From DATNPX01 sp036702975 (GTDB lineage Bacteria; Cyanobacteriota; Vampirovibrionia; Obscuribacterales; Obscuribacteraceae): DNA of 64,000 nucleotides. The position numbers were made by a program, and so were the translations under genes. The number at the start of each line of letters is the position of its first letter. Positions within the stretch are counted from its first letter, which is position 1. The notes under the pieces are model-generated. The model saw nothing but the letters and a program-made list of their open reading frames with translations, searched no databases and was not told the origin of the DNA. The DNA is taken from assembly GCA_036702975.1 (NCBI GenBank), contig DATNPX010000034.1, positions 248,001-312,000 of the forward strand. The letters are read 5' to 3'. Below, piece after piece: positions 9,217-18,422 of this stretch.

Positions 9217-10833
9217 TTAACGATGCAATGAATTCAATTCAAAAAAGAAGGTACTGCCCTGCCCATAGGTGCTCTCACACCAGATGCGTCCTGAATGTCC
9301 CTCAATAATACGCCGGCTCAAATAAAGTCCGAGACCAGTGCTTGCGTAGTAACGGCCTGTCGATCCGGCCTGCCAGAAGCGCTGAAATAACTTAGGCTTG
9401 TTCTCTTCCGGTATGCCTTTTCCGGTATCTGCCACAGAGACGAGTGTCTTTTCACCGTTGTATTTCACGGTGACTTCGACAGAACCACCGTTGGGTGTGA
9501 ACTTAAGCGAGTTGTCGATCAAGTTCTGCAACACACGCCTTATCTCATCCTCATCGCACATCACCTCTGGCGGTTCAAGCGGCAGGGTTATTTTAAGTTC
9601 GACCCCTTTTTCCTGAGCCAGAGGCATAATCTCTGTAACCATCTGCGTGATCACGACCGCCAGGTTGCATCGCCTGATGTGTAACTCTTTTACGCCACTG
9701 TCGAACTTATAGACATCGAGCAAGGTCTGTACCAGACTGTAAAGAGCCGTGTTGCTTTGCAAAATGGTGTCTAATATCTCCTTTTGCCCCTCAGATACCG
9801 CACCGAAATCACCATCAAGCAAAAAACGGACGGCGCGGTTTGTCGCAGAAACAGGCGTTTTCAAATCATGTGTGAGCGTGGCGACAAAATCTTCTCGCTG
9901 TTGTTGCAAAATAACTCGGTCGGTTGCATTAGCAAACATTGCAGCCAAACTCGTGGCATTGCCTGCATCATCTTTTACGGGCCAAACCGCCCAATCCCAA
10001 TAAGTTTCGTCGGCGGTGATCGCCGTTGAAAAACGAATAGGCTTCGCCGTTTCCTGGTACGCATGTTTCGTTCGCAAGACATCAAAAAATGCCTTGTTCT
10101 TCAACTGAGGCGCTACTTCAAATAACTGACAACCGATGATCTGTTCTCTGTCTTTGCCAACCATCTCGGAAAAGATTTCATTGCACTCAATACAAACAAG
10201 TTCTTCGCTTAAAGTCACAATGCCGATAGGCGCGCTTTCCAAAATTGACTTAGTAGTGCGGCGTTCGGTTTCCAGCTCGCGAAGTGCATCACGATGTTTT
10301 CGGATGGCCTGCTCTTTAGCAAGGATGTAGCACTCGATCGCCAGACCCATATCGAAGAAGACAAGCTTGATAAGAGCTAGCAGTGCATTCTGAAGTTTGC
10401 CAGGATCTGTTGAGAAGCGCTCAATAAGTTTTGGAAGATACCACGACAAAACTCGATTATATGCACCGATGTACCACTTAGGATCAAGATCGATCCTGTG
10501 ATGCGTCGAACCAACACCGAGTCGATCATTGACATAATCGAGACCATAATTTCCTTTGGTCAAGCGCTCGAAGTACCGCTTTTGAGCAGTTTGCGCCCTT
10601 TTTAGAATACTCTCGTCCGGGAAGAAGCTGCGTGTTTCCTCAAAGGAAAGAAAGTGATCGTACATTTGCTCGATAAGAGCATCAAAGCTTCCAGAAACCA
10701 GAGGATCAATATCTTGCTGGATAATCGTTTCATCGGTTGGAGAAAGTTCAAGCCAACGCTTTCTCAGAGCAACTTCTGCTTCTGTCAGTTGCACCTGCTG
10801 CGTTACAGCCTTGTCGTTAAACCTATCAGTCAT
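9217..10833 (-). CDS. globin-coupled sensor histidine kinase (protoglobin-PAS-HisKA-HATPase)
   Basis: 538 residues. Residues about 20-180 form a protoglobin sensor domain, with HHRIDLDPKWYIGAY matching the F-helix region of globin-coupled sensors; His111 is the expected proximal heme ligand. A PAS domain (about 195-310) follows, then HisKA with THDLKTP (phospho-acceptor His322) and a HATPase domain with NLIDNSLKF, DTGKGIP and STGLGLYLS. It is soluble, so it senses a cytoplasmic gas, most likely O2, possibly NO or CO. It is divergent from a NarL-type regulator 85 bases away, its probable partner. Its place between hyp and hox genes suggests oxygen control of hydrogenase. Domain calls are strong; ligand and targets are inferred. 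Confidence 0.93.
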   Translation of the reverse strand: MTDRFNDKAVTQQVQLTEAEVALRKRWLELSPTDETIIQQDIDPLVSGSFDALIEQMYDHFLSFEETRSFFPDESILKRAQTAQKRYFERLTKGNYGLDYVNDRLGVGSTHHRIDLDPKWYIGAYNRVLSWYLPKLIERFSTDPGKLQNALLALIKLVFFDMGLAIECYILAKEQAIRKHRDALRELETERRTTKSILESAPIGIVTLSEELVCIECNEIFSEMVGKDREQIIGCQLFEVAPQLKNKAFFDVLRTKHAYQETAKPIRFSTAITADETYWDWAVWPVKDDAGNATSLAAMFANATDRVILQQQREDFVATLTHDLKTPVSATNRAVRFLLDGDFGAVSEGQKEILDTILQSNTALYSLVQTLLDVYKFDSGVKELHIRRCNLAVVITQMVTEIMPLAQEKGVELKITLPLEPPEVMCDEDEIRRVLQNLIDNSLKFTPNGGSVEVTVKYNGEKTLVSVADTGKGIPEENKPKLFQRFWQAGSTGRYYASTGLGLYLSRRIIEGHSGRIWCESTYGQGSTFFFELNSLHR

Positions 10834-10918
10834 GAAACCTTACTAAAGAAAGCGTGAACGACCCACAACGCAAATTAGAGCATATAATTTAGCAAGGTGA
10901 GCAATCGGCAAGAATAGC

Positions 10919-11662
10919 ATGGCAGAAGATTCAGTTAACGCAACGTCAATCAGAGTGTTACTTGTTGAAGACCACGCCTTGACAAGATTAGGATTAAAGG
11001 CGGCTCTCAAACGTACGTCCGATATCGAGATAATCGGTGAGGCTTCAAACGGAGAGGAGGCCATTGAACGGGCTAAAGCACTGAGTCCTGATGTGATCCT
11101 AATGGATGTTGGAATGCCGATTATGGATGGCATCCAAGCATCGCGTCATATAGTAGCTTCCGCTCCCCAGACAAGAATTATTATGCTTACACAGCATGAC
11201 AACGACCGGGATATTTTAGCCTCATTAGCTGCCGGCGCTTCCGGATATTGTTTGAAAGACGTGGCACCAGAAAGGCTGTACACAGCCATTCGCTCAGTAA
11301 ATGCCGGCGATGCGTGGCTAGATGCGTCAATCGCAAGTAGAGTGCTTCGACATTACACAACGGCAGAGCCGGCCGCCGAAACAGTCACAACTCAGAACAA
11401 AGAAAATAACGTCAATCAGAACAATAGCCACAGTATTGACCATGCTGCGGGGATCGACCGACCAGCACCAGAACCACTCTCGGCAAGGGAGCTAGAGGTG
11501 TTGAAGCTGATAGTCGATGGACTATCAAATCAGGCTATTGCCGATAAGTTAATCATCTCCCTGGCCACAGCTAAGACACACGTTCGTAACATACTGAACA
11601 AACTGGCGGTCGATGATCGTACTCAGGCCGCAGTTCACGCCATGCGGCGCGGACTAGTATAG
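10919..11662 (+). CDS. NarL/LuxR-family response regulator, partner of the globin kinase
   Basis: 247 residues: receiver domain (10-130) with acidic residues near 18-19 and phospho-acceptor Asp63 in ILMDVGMP, a polar linker rich in N, T and Q (about 145-180), and a LuxR-type HTH (about 182-247, LSARELEVLKLIVDGLSNQ and AKTHVRNILNKL). It binds DNA after phosphorylation. The divergent position next to the globin-coupled kinase, 85 bases apart, makes the two a likely two-component system analogous in domain type to DosS/DosR. The shared intergenic region may carry an autoregulatory site. Start ATG 10919; the ribosome site is weak. Confidence 0.92.
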   Translation: MAEDSVNATSIRVLLVEDHALTRLGLKAALKRTSDIEIIGEASNGEEAIERAKALSPDVILMDVGMPIMDGIQASRHIVASAPQTRIIMLTQHDNDRDILASLAAGASGYCLKDVAPERLYTAIRSVNAGDAWLDASIASRVLRHYTTAEPAAETVTTQNKENNVNQNNSHSIDHAAGIDRPAPEPLSARELEVLKLIVDGLSNQAIADKLIISLATAKTHVRNILNKLAVDDRTQAAVHAMRRGLV

Positions 11663-11688
11663 ATACATATCCGTCAAGAGCTGACTCG

Positions 11689-12246
11689 CTAAGTTAGCCG
11701 CAACCTTATCTCTAAAACGCCTGCTTCGTCTTGATTTCTGGTGACAGGTAAGCCACTGCCGTAGAGAACAGCAAGCATCTTTCTATTACCGGGAAGAACA
11801 TAGGCAACGAATAATTTCACATGATTTTGACGGCCAATGACAATAAGATGCTTCATCAAGAGCTTGCCAATTCCTCGTCCTTGAAATTCCTCGTCCACTG
11901 CGAATGCAATTTCTGCAGCGTGAATTGATTTCAACTCTTTACAAGCAATGTATCGCCCAACTCCTAGCGGACGCTCTCCCTCTGGAGTGACAAGACTAGC
12001 AAGCAGACCCACATGATCCACGAAGTCAAGCTCAGTAAAAAAAGATAGCTCTTTGGGAGATAGTTCAGTTTTCCATGTAAAAAACCGATTATAGAGAGAG
12101 TTCTTGCTCAGGTGATGCATTCCCTCCTGCAAAATCGGTTTATCCTCCGGATGCAGGGCTCTCACAGTAATCTGGCTACCATCAGCTAATACTTCTGATG
12201 CTTGGTAGTCCTGAAGCTTCGCTGTCAACACTGGATAACCTCGCAA
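11689..12246 (-). CDS. GNAT-family N-acetyltransferase at the end of the hox operon
   Basis: About 180 residues of GNAT fold, with the acetyl-CoA binding signature VDEEFQGRGIGKLLMKHL in the second half and an N-terminal strand (ADGSQITVRALHPEDK) like that of the acetyltransferase domain of bacterial Pat-type protein acetylases. It overlaps the maturation protease gene by up to 22 bases; TTG 12246 gives the full frame, while GTG 12231 is an alternative start. It converges on the response regulator. Substrate unknown; its cotranscription with hox genes invites the guess that it acetylates a protein in this pathway. Confidence 0.82.
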   Translation of the reverse strand: MRGYPVLTAKLQDYQASEVLADGSQITVRALHPEDKPILQEGMHHLSKNSLYNRFFTWKTELSPKELSFFTELDFVDHVGLLASLVTPEGERPLGVGRYIACKELKSIHAAEIAFAVDEEFQGRGIGKLLMKHLIVIGRQNHVKLFVAYVLPGNRKMLAVLYGSGLPVTRNQDEAGVLEIRLRLT

Positions 12247-12725
12247 CTGCTTGAAATTGCCGGCTCAAACTGACTGATCATGTTCAAGAGCATTTCTTTC
12301 ATTACCGGCATCAACTGACTGAGAAAATCTGTTATTCCTGTACCAAGCATAGTAGATGAAAGCCCCACAGTACAGAGCCACGCCGTAGGCGACCTGCCGT
12401 ATAACAATTGGCACAAAGCGAGAAGCTCCTTGGGACTTAAATAATGACCGAAGACAGTTCGCCCCTCCAGGCTCGCCTCAAGCCCCGAAGGCTCAAGCCT
12501 CTTCAAACACACTTCGCCTGGCGCTGCCAAGAAGCTTGCATCAATGAAAATAACCCCTTCTACCGAATCCAGCAGGTCGGCGTGTTCAGGATAGAGTTGT
12601 GGCACCCGTAAAATTTGGCAGTTCGGCGGACGATCAGCCGAGTGCAAAAAATATTCTGCAAATGCTAAACCGAAACCGTCATCTCCGGCGAGTTCATTAC
12701 CGAATCCAACTGTCAACCAATTCAT
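12225..12725 (-). CDS. hoxW: hydrogenase maturation endopeptidase (M52), HoxW-like
   Basis: 166 residues from ATG 12725, which overlaps the hoxH stop (ATGA); the frame runs further upstream but into hoxH. The N-terminus TVGFGNELAGDDGFG matches the M52 motif G-x-G-N-x4-DDG-x-G, and VIFIDAS supplies the second metal-binding Asp. This protease removes the C-terminal tail of the hydrogenase large subunit after nickel insertion; HoxH, encoded immediately upstream, is the expected substrate. Confidence 0.9.
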   Translation of the reverse strand: MNWLTVGFGNELAGDDGFGLAFAEYFLHSADRPPNCQILRVPQLYPEHADLLDSVEGVIFIDASFLAAPGEVCLKRLEPSGLEASLEGRTVFGHYLSPKELLALCQLLYGRSPTAWLCTVGLSSTMLGTGITDFLSQLMPVMKEMLLNMISQFEPAISSSCEVIQC

Positions 12726-14140
12726 CTTGACACCTCGTCTAAGAGGGTGCCATCGCTGGCTAGGAGTTGAATATTGAGAGGCATTTGCCCAATTGCATGG
12801 GTTGAACAACTCAAACATGGATCATATGCCCTTATGGCTGCTTCCACTCGGTTGAGACTGCCTTCGGTCAGCTTGTCAGCTTTGACGAAATGCTTCGCCA
12901 CAGCCGTTATCTCTTTATTCATAGCCAGGTTGTTGTGACCAGTAGCTATCATAAGGTCGGCATAAACAATCAATCCGTCTTTGTCCACTTTGTAGTGATG
13001 CATTAGTGTCCCTCGTGGAGCTTCGGAGACACCAAAACCTTCGTATGCATTCACACCCGCATAAGCGCGGACATGAGTGTTGAGAATATTTTCGTCCAAG
13101 AGTAGCGCCTGAATTTTCTCAAAGGCGTAGACGATCTCAATCAGGCGCGCTAAGTGATAGTAGAACGCACTACGGCGATCGAGCTCCTTGAACTGTCTCA
13201 GCGCAGCATCAGCCTTCGGCGTTCCACAGTTGGCGGCAATGTGCAGACGCGCCAATGGTCCAACCCGATAAAGGCCGGTCGGATAACCAAGCTGTTTGTA
13301 GTATGGAGACTTCAAATAACTGCGTGGTGAAATTGCTTCATCTAAGATCGTTTTGTATTGATTGGCCGGCAAAGACTCTTCGATAAAATTTCCGTCGCTG
13401 TCAACGATAGATAGAGCGCCATCGTAAGTCTCTAATCCTCTGTCTTTTCCAACCAATGACATATACAGAGTATCAACCTTAGAAAAGGCGGCAATCTCCT
13501 CACGATATGCACTGAGCTGCTCCCAAAACCACTCGAACATTTTGCTAGCAATGGAGATGGCATCAGGAAGGAGAGTGAGCATCTGTTCTCTGTGCTCGTG
13601 AGTCAACGGCGCATTTACGCCTCCGGGCACGACCCATCCCGGATGTATTCTTTTTTCGCCCAAGAGTTCGATGATTGTCTGACCAATCTTGCGCAGGCGG
13701 ATACCATCGCGCGCAAATTCCGGATTAGAACGCGCCACACCAACCAAATTTCTGGCAACCGGATCTGAGTCCAGCCCTAGTATCAAATCTGGTGCTGAGA
13801 GATAGAAAAAACTAAGAGCGTGAGACTGAGCAATCTGAGCAAGATTAATGATTCTTCTCAAGTTGGCCGCAGTTTCAGGTATTTGCACAGCCAGCAGCAT
13901 ATCGCAAGCCTTGGCCGAGGCCACCAAATGGCTAACTGGGCAGATGCCACAAATGCGGGACATAATCGACGGCATCTCGGAAAATGGACGCCCCTCTACG
14001 AACTTTTCAAAACCACGCAATTGAGTGACATGAAAGACAGCCTCTTCTACCTGGCCATCGTCACCTAAATGAATGGTGATTTTGGAATGTCCTTCAATGC
14101 GAGTGACAGGATCAATGGTGATAATCTTGCTCATCTTCAT
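12722..14140 (-). CDS. hoxH: bidirectional NAD-linked [NiFe]-hydrogenase large subunit HoxH
   Basis: 472 residues, the usual HoxH length. The active-site ligands are present: RICGICPVSH (Cys64, Cys67) near the N-terminus and DPCLSCSTH (Cys442, Cys445, His448) near the C-terminus. A 24-residue tail after His448 is the substrate of the maturation protease encoded next. Cytoplasmic, pairs with HoxY. ATG 14140 overlaps the hoxY stop; ATG 14134 is an equally possible start. Group 3d-type assignment follows from the hoxEFUYH neighbourhood. Confidence 0.97.
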   Translation of the reverse strand: MKMSKIITIDPVTRIEGHSKITIHLGDDGQVEEAVFHVTQLRGFEKFVEGRPFSEMPSIMSRICGICPVSHLVASAKACDMLLAVQIPETAANLRRIINLAQIAQSHALSFFYLSAPDLILGLDSDPVARNLVGVARSNPEFARDGIRLRKIGQTIIELLGEKRIHPGWVVPGGVNAPLTHEHREQMLTLLPDAISIASKMFEWFWEQLSAYREEIAAFSKVDTLYMSLVGKDRGLETYDGALSIVDSDGNFIEESLPANQYKTILDEAISPRSYLKSPYYKQLGYPTGLYRVGPLARLHIAANCGTPKADAALRQFKELDRRSAFYYHLARLIEIVYAFEKIQALLLDENILNTHVRAYAGVNAYEGFGVSEAPRGTLMHHYKVDKDGLIVYADLMIATGHNNLAMNKEITAVAKHFVKADKLTEGSLNRVEAAIRAYDPCLSCSTHAIGQMPLNIQLLASDGTLLDEVSR

Positions 14141-14661
14141 GCACCAAATCTTGTTAGTTCACTAATTTCCGGTTTCTTGCCGCGCAAACACGCCGAAACC
14201 ACTTCGTAAATTGTGTCAGCAGATGGAGGACAGCCAGGCACAAATATATCGACATCGACAGCAGTGTGCACCGGGCGGGCGTGTTTGCAAAGTAATGGGA
14301 CATCGGCAGGTTGCAACGGCAGGTGACCGTCGCTAACGCGTTCAAGGATGCTCTTCACTTCGAACTGATTTCTCATTGATGGAACATTGGCAGTTACCGC
14401 ACAGTCACCAAGCGAAACTAATGTCTTACTTCTTGAGCGAACCATCTTGATCTTTTCCAGATCATGCTCACTGGATATTGCACCCTCGACTAGCACAACA
14501 TCGACCTCTTCAGGATATTCCTTAATATCAACCAGCGGGCTGTAAACCAAATCCGCATCCTTAAGGATATCGAGCAGCCTTTCGTCCATATCAAGAAAGG
14601 ACATGTGGCAACCAGAGCATCCATCGAGCCAAACTGTAGCAAGTTTCATCCGCTCAGTCAT
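14137..14661 (-). CDS. hoxY: hydrogenase small subunit HoxY
   Basis: 174 residues from ATG 14661, which overlaps hoxU by 8 bases; the longer frame up to 14781 lies inside hoxU. It carries the cysteines of the proximal [4Fe-4S] cluster: DGCSGC (Cys15, Cys18), GDCA and PGCPPS. There is no Tat signal and no medial or distal cluster motif, which fits the short cytoplasmic small subunit of bidirectional hydrogenases. It passes electrons from HoxH to the HoxFU diaphorase. Confidence 0.95.
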   Translation of the reverse strand: MTERMKLATVWLDGCSGCHMSFLDMDERLLDILKDADLVYSPLVDIKEYPEEVDVVLVEGAISSEHDLEKIKMVRSRSKTLVSLGDCAVTANVPSMRNQFEVKSILERVSDGHLPLQPADVPLLCKHARPVHTAVDVDIFVPGCPPSADTIYEVVSACLRGKKPEISELTRFGA

Positions 14662-15364
14662 TCTTTTGTTCTCGCATATTTTGGAGGTAATGAAGAAAAT
14701 CAGGAGACTTTTCCATTTCACCAGGGGTAGTGCCTTTCTCGAATAGAGCCCCGGTGGGACAAGCTTGCACACATTTACCACAATTAGTACATGTTTGCGA
14801 TTCGCCCCACGGGGTATTGAGGTCGGTTATCAGTTTCGAGTCTATGCCTCGCCCTGAAACGTCCCAGGTATGCGCACCTTCCACATCGTCACAGACACGC
14901 ACGCATCTAGTACAGAGGATGCAACGGTTGGGATCAAAAACAAAATATTTGTGGGATGCATCAACGTGTCGTTCGGGATATCTATACGGCAGCGAGACGT
15001 GGTCAATCTTCAATTCCTGAGCCATCGTTTGCAGCTCACAGTGTCCATTTGAAACGCAGACCGAGCATACATGATTTCCCTCACTGAACAGCATTTCAGT
15101 TATCGTCTGGCGGTAAGCAAGCAGCTTAGGACTTTGTGTATTCACGACCATCCCTTCGGCAACCCGACTTACACACGCCGCCTGAAGTTTGGATGAGCCC
15201 TGTACCTCTACCAGGCACAAACGGCAACCGCCCCACTCCGGGAGACCATCAAGCTGGCACATGGTTGGTATGTGAATTCCATGCGCCCGAGCAACATCAA
15301 GAACCGTCTCTTCATCAGTGCCGCTAAGTTCGTGACCATCAATTGTCAGAGTGATTACGCGCAT
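14654..15364 (-). CDS. hoxU: diaphorase subunit HoxU (NuoG-like iron-sulfur protein)
   Basis: 236 residues, typical for HoxU. Visible clusters: [2Fe-2S] with Cys36, Cys47, Cys50, Cys64; the NuoG-type His/Cys cluster with His98, Cys100, Cys103, Cys109; and two [4Fe-4S] ferredoxin motifs (Cys148/151/154/158 and Cys192/195/198/202). It links HoxF to HoxY. The short length and the neighbouring hoxY/hoxH exclude a complex I NuoG. Confidence 0.95.
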   Translation of the reverse strand: MRVITLTIDGHELSGTDEETVLDVARAHGIHIPTMCQLDGLPEWGGCRLCLVEVQGSSKLQAACVSRVAEGMVVNTQSPKLLAYRQTITEMLFSEGNHVCSVCVSNGHCELQTMAQELKIDHVSLPYRYPERHVDASHKYFVFDPNRCILCTRCVRVCDDVEGAHTWDVSGRGIDSKLITDLNTPWGESQTCTNCGKCVQACPTGALFEKGTTPGEMEKSPDFLHYLQNMREQKND

Positions 15365-15373
15365 TTACCACCA

Positions 15374-17095
15374 TTAGTTCTGAGGAGCTTGAGACCGTGG
15401 AACCGAACATGCCGGGCGGCGTAAATCTTCTCCTTTCGGAGCACATACGCCGGCTTCGCAAGTTTTGTTGACGATGTGCGAAAGATATTCACCGCGGAAA
15501 TACTTAAGCGTACTCAATACTGGATTGGGAGCTCCCTGACCGAGCCCGCATAGACTGGTATCACGTACGACATCACACAACATCTCAAGTTGGGCGAGAT
15601 CTGCCATCGTTGCCTCACCGTCTGTTATCCGAGTGAGCAACGTAAGCATGTGAGTTGTTCCTACTCGACAAGGTACGCACTTGCCACAAGACTCGGTAGA
15701 GCAAAACTGCATAAAGAATTTAGCGACGTCAACCATACAAGAGCTGTCGTCCATGACGATCATGCCACCAGATCCCATGAAGGAACCGAGCGCTTGCAAC
15801 GATTCGTAGTCAACCGGAGTATCTAACAAATGCTCCGGAATGCAACCACCGGCAGGTCCACCGGTCTGCACAGCTTTAAAATGATGGCCATCCGGAACGC
15901 CACCACCGATATCAAACACCACCTCTCGCAAGCTGGTGCCCAGTGGCACCTCTATCAAGCCAGTATTTCTAATTCTGCCGCTCAGAGCAAACGTTTTGGT
16001 GCCTTTGGATTTTTCGGTGCCGATCGAGGCATACCAATCGGCGCCACGGCTCACTATCGGTGCGATATTGGCGTAGGTCTCAACATTGTTTATGAGAGTG
16101 GGGCAGCCCCACAATCCTGATTCAGCTGGATACGGCGGGCGCGGACACGGCAATCCGCGCCCGCCCTCGATAGACGAAATTAGCGCTGTCTCTTCCCCGC
16201 AAACGAAAGCGCCAGCGCCAAGCCGAATCTCAAGATCCAGCCCGAATGAGCTGTTGGCAATATGTTCACCGAGTAGTCCATGCCGCCGAGCGCTCTTCAA
16301 GGCGTTCTCAAGTCGTTTCACAGCCAAGGGATATTCGGCTCGCACATAAATGTAGCCTTTTTTCGCGCCCACCGCATATGCGGCAATAGTCAGCCCCTCC
16401 AAAACGCGAAAAGGGTAATCTTCGAGCACACTTCTGTTCATGAAAGCGCCCGGGTCACCTTCGTCTGCGTTGCAAATCACATATTTGAGGGCTCCAGCAG
16501 CTTTTGCGACGGTGCCCCACTTCAAGCCAGTTGGATATCCGGCGCCACCACGTCCGCGCAGTCCACTCAAGCGAATTTGGTTGCGAACCTGTTCAGGCGT
16601 CATAAATGCCAGCGCCTGCAAAAGCGCTGAATAGCCTCCCACTGCGAAGTATTCTTCGATGCGCTCCGGATTGATCAGCCCGCGATACTCAGTCACAACT
16701 CGGTGTTGGCGAACGAAGAAAGGAGCATTCGTGTCGCACCGCAATGCGTCTACGACAGTGCCACCGATACTATTAATTACCGATTCAGCATCTTGTGGCG
16801 AGACGCCCTTATACAAAACATTTGTTGGCTGGATTGAAACGAGCGGTGCTTGGGCGCAATTCCCCTGGCAGCCACCGGGTTGCACTTCGCATGAATCTTC
16901 CAAATCCATTTCAGAAACTTGCTGTTTCAGGGCGGTGAGAACGTTTTCGCTTCCGCATGATTGACAAGCTGTACCCATGCACACAAAAATACGGTTCTGG
17001 AAACCCTGCTGCGCAGCTCTTTCCATTGCGGCAGCTTGCTCGAGATCATCGCTTGTGATGATAATGGGCGAGCGGGCGCCATGCATTCCATTCAT
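15374..17095 (-). CDS. hoxF: NADH-oxidising diaphorase subunit HoxF
   Basis: About 573 residues. An N-terminal thioredoxin-like [2Fe-2S] domain (VCMGTACQSCG, GGCQGNC) precedes the NuoF-like core with FMN/NADH motifs SGLRGRGGAGYPTGLKWG and GAGAFVCGEETALISSIEGG, and the C-terminal [4Fe-4S] motif ESCGKCVPCR with a later Cys in LCGLGQGAPNP. It exchanges electrons between NAD(H) and the hydrogenase module. ATG 17095 overlaps the hoxE stop (ATGA); GTG 17101, six bases upstream, is also possible. Confidence 0.95.
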   Translation of the reverse strand: MNGMHGARSPIIITSDDLEQAAAMERAAQQGFQNRIFVCMGTACQSCGSENVLTALKQQVSEMDLEDSCEVQPGGCQGNCAQAPLVSIQPTNVLYKGVSPQDAESVINSIGGTVVDALRCDTNAPFFVRQHRVVTEYRGLINPERIEEYFAVGGYSALLQALAFMTPEQVRNQIRLSGLRGRGGAGYPTGLKWGTVAKAAGALKYVICNADEGDPGAFMNRSVLEDYPFRVLEGLTIAAYAVGAKKGYIYVRAEYPLAVKRLENALKSARRHGLLGEHIANSSFGLDLEIRLGAGAFVCGEETALISSIEGGRGLPCPRPPYPAESGLWGCPTLINNVETYANIAPIVSRGADWYASIGTEKSKGTKTFALSGRIRNTGLIEVPLGTSLREVVFDIGGGVPDGHHFKAVQTGGPAGGCIPEHLLDTPVDYESLQALGSFMGSGGMIVMDDSSCMVDVAKFFMQFCSTESCGKCVPCRVGTTHMLTLLTRITDGEATMADLAQLEMLCDVVRDTSLCGLGQGAPNPVLSTLKYFRGEYLSHIVNKTCEAGVCAPKGEDLRRPACSVPRSQAPQN

Positions 17096-17598
17096 GTCCA
17101 CTGCTTAAGTTGCTCCTCTAATTTTTCAGTTGTGAGGTTGCCGACCACGTTTTCATCGAACACGGCTGCAGGTGCAATACCACAAGCGCCAAGACATCTA
17201 GCAGTCAAAAGCGAGATTTTTCCATCAGCAGTTGTTTCAAGTGGTGATATGCCAAGACGATTCTCCAATCTGTTTAAGAGCTTAGCACCGCCTTTTATAT
17301 AGCAAGCTGTTCCCAGACAGACAACGCACGTATGTGCTCCTTGCGGTCTAAGGCGAAATAAATTGTAGAACGTGGCAACGCCATAAACTTTGCTTAGAGG
17401 CACCGTCAATCGTTGTGCCACAAAATTCATCACCTCTTTGTCGAGATAGCCAAATGACTGTTGCGCGGCGTGCAACGTCTCGATCAGGGCGGCCGGCTTG
17501 TAGCCATGCCGCCGCATAACGGCCTCGATCAAAAGCCATCGCTTATCGTTAGACGGAAGTACGGCTAACTTTCCTGCTTGATTTTGGTGATTCGACAT
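17092..17598 (-). CDS. hoxE: diaphorase subunit HoxE (NuoE-like)
   Basis: 168 residues from ATG 17598; an in-frame TTG at 17631 could add 11 residues. It has the NuoE-type [2Fe-2S] ligands in CLGTAC and CLGAC and the helical N-terminal part LIETLHAAQQSFGYL. HoxE is characteristic of the five-subunit bidirectional hydrogenases of cyanobacteria and some other bacteria. It starts the hoxEFUYH series 75 bases after the M52-like gene. Confidence 0.94.
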   Translation of the reverse strand: MSNHQNQAGKLAVLPSNDKRWLLIEAVMRRHGYKPAALIETLHAAQQSFGYLDKEVMNFVAQRLTVPLSKVYGVATFYNLFRLRPQGAHTCVVCLGTACYIKGGAKLLNRLENRLGISPLETTADGKISLLTARCLGACGIAPAAVFDENVVGNLTTEKLEEQLKQWT

Positions 17599-17672
17599 TT
17601 TTATGTTGCCAAGCCTTTTGTAATACTTCAACCTTTATACTCTGCGCATCTATGCTCTGCGCATCGCAAGCA

Positions 17673-18194
17673 TTATTCACCTGAACATGACATAAGAACC
17701 TTACCCAACAAGAGTGACAAGTTATCTGTTACCGAAGAATCGAAGGCTTCACACCCAGGTTCGATTGCTTTGGCCTGCGAATTCTCGAGTGTAACACCGA
17801 AGAATATGGCACGTCGAGGCAACCCGGACTGATTTCGAGAAGTGCGGATCGAATTCGCTATTTTCGCAATTTGCTCCCTAAACACCTGTGGGGTTCGCTC
17901 GAGATTTTTCAGATTTGTCAGATCATAAATCACCACGGCACCTTTCTCAGTACCAGACGAGGCACTATCTACAATCACAACGCTGGCAGACTCGGACAAA
18001 ATAGGAACCAGGTTGTCGGCGAAATCATCAACACGGTAGGTAGTTACGGTCTTGCGCTGGAACGGTGGAATCTGTCGGCAGATTAAACCAGAAATTACAT
18101 TTTCCGTTACGACCAAGCTGTTTAATGTGACCAGAGCAATCTTGGATTTCTGGCCTGCTCTTGTTTTCATCATACTTGCGTCAACGTCTACCAT
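17673..18194 (-). CDS. divergent M52 (hydrogenase maturation protease)-like protein
   Basis: 173 residues. The overall pattern follows M52 peptidases: an N-terminal strand-loop (residues about 20-40), then VVIVDSASSG followed by a short strand with IYDL, and a late IFFGVTLENSQ...IEPG segment that normally precedes the last helix. The catalytic-site loop is changed: the usual GxGNxxxxDDGxG is degenerate here, with a Glu retained at the position of the metal-binding acid, the Asp of VIVD kept, and no clear His where the third nickel ligand should be. It precedes hoxE on the same strand by 75 bases. It could be a non-catalytic nickel or large-subunit sensor, or a protease for another hydrogenase. 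Assignment is by pattern only. Confidence 0.5.
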   Translation of the reverse strand: MVDVDASMMKTRAGQKSKIALVTLNSLVVTENVISGLICRQIPPFQRKTVTTYRVDDFADNLVPILSESASVVIVDSASSGTEKGAVVIYDLTNLKNLERTPQVFREQIAKIANSIRTSRNQSGLPRRAIFFGVTLENSQAKAIEPGCEAFDSSVTDNLSLLLGKVLMSCSGE

Positions 18195-18422
18195 GGATTG
18201 TCACACTGTTTTTGCATCGGACTCAGCTGTTCACATATTCGACGAAAATATGACGCTTGGTATCGTTCGACCGACTGAATCTTCCTTGGCACTGAAAGTT
18301 ACTTCGGTTATCGAGCTGATCAATCCTTAGACTGATGGCTCCGCAAGATCTATCATTCGCTCGATCAATTCGAATTGCCGGCTGTGGTGCTCTAATGAGT
18401 ACAGCACAGGAGGATACAGATT

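Noticed and set aside
14654..17598. Complex I (nuoE-F-G) fragment
   Set aside because: The subunit lengths and the linked hoxY, hoxH and maturation protease show it is the Hox diaphorase.
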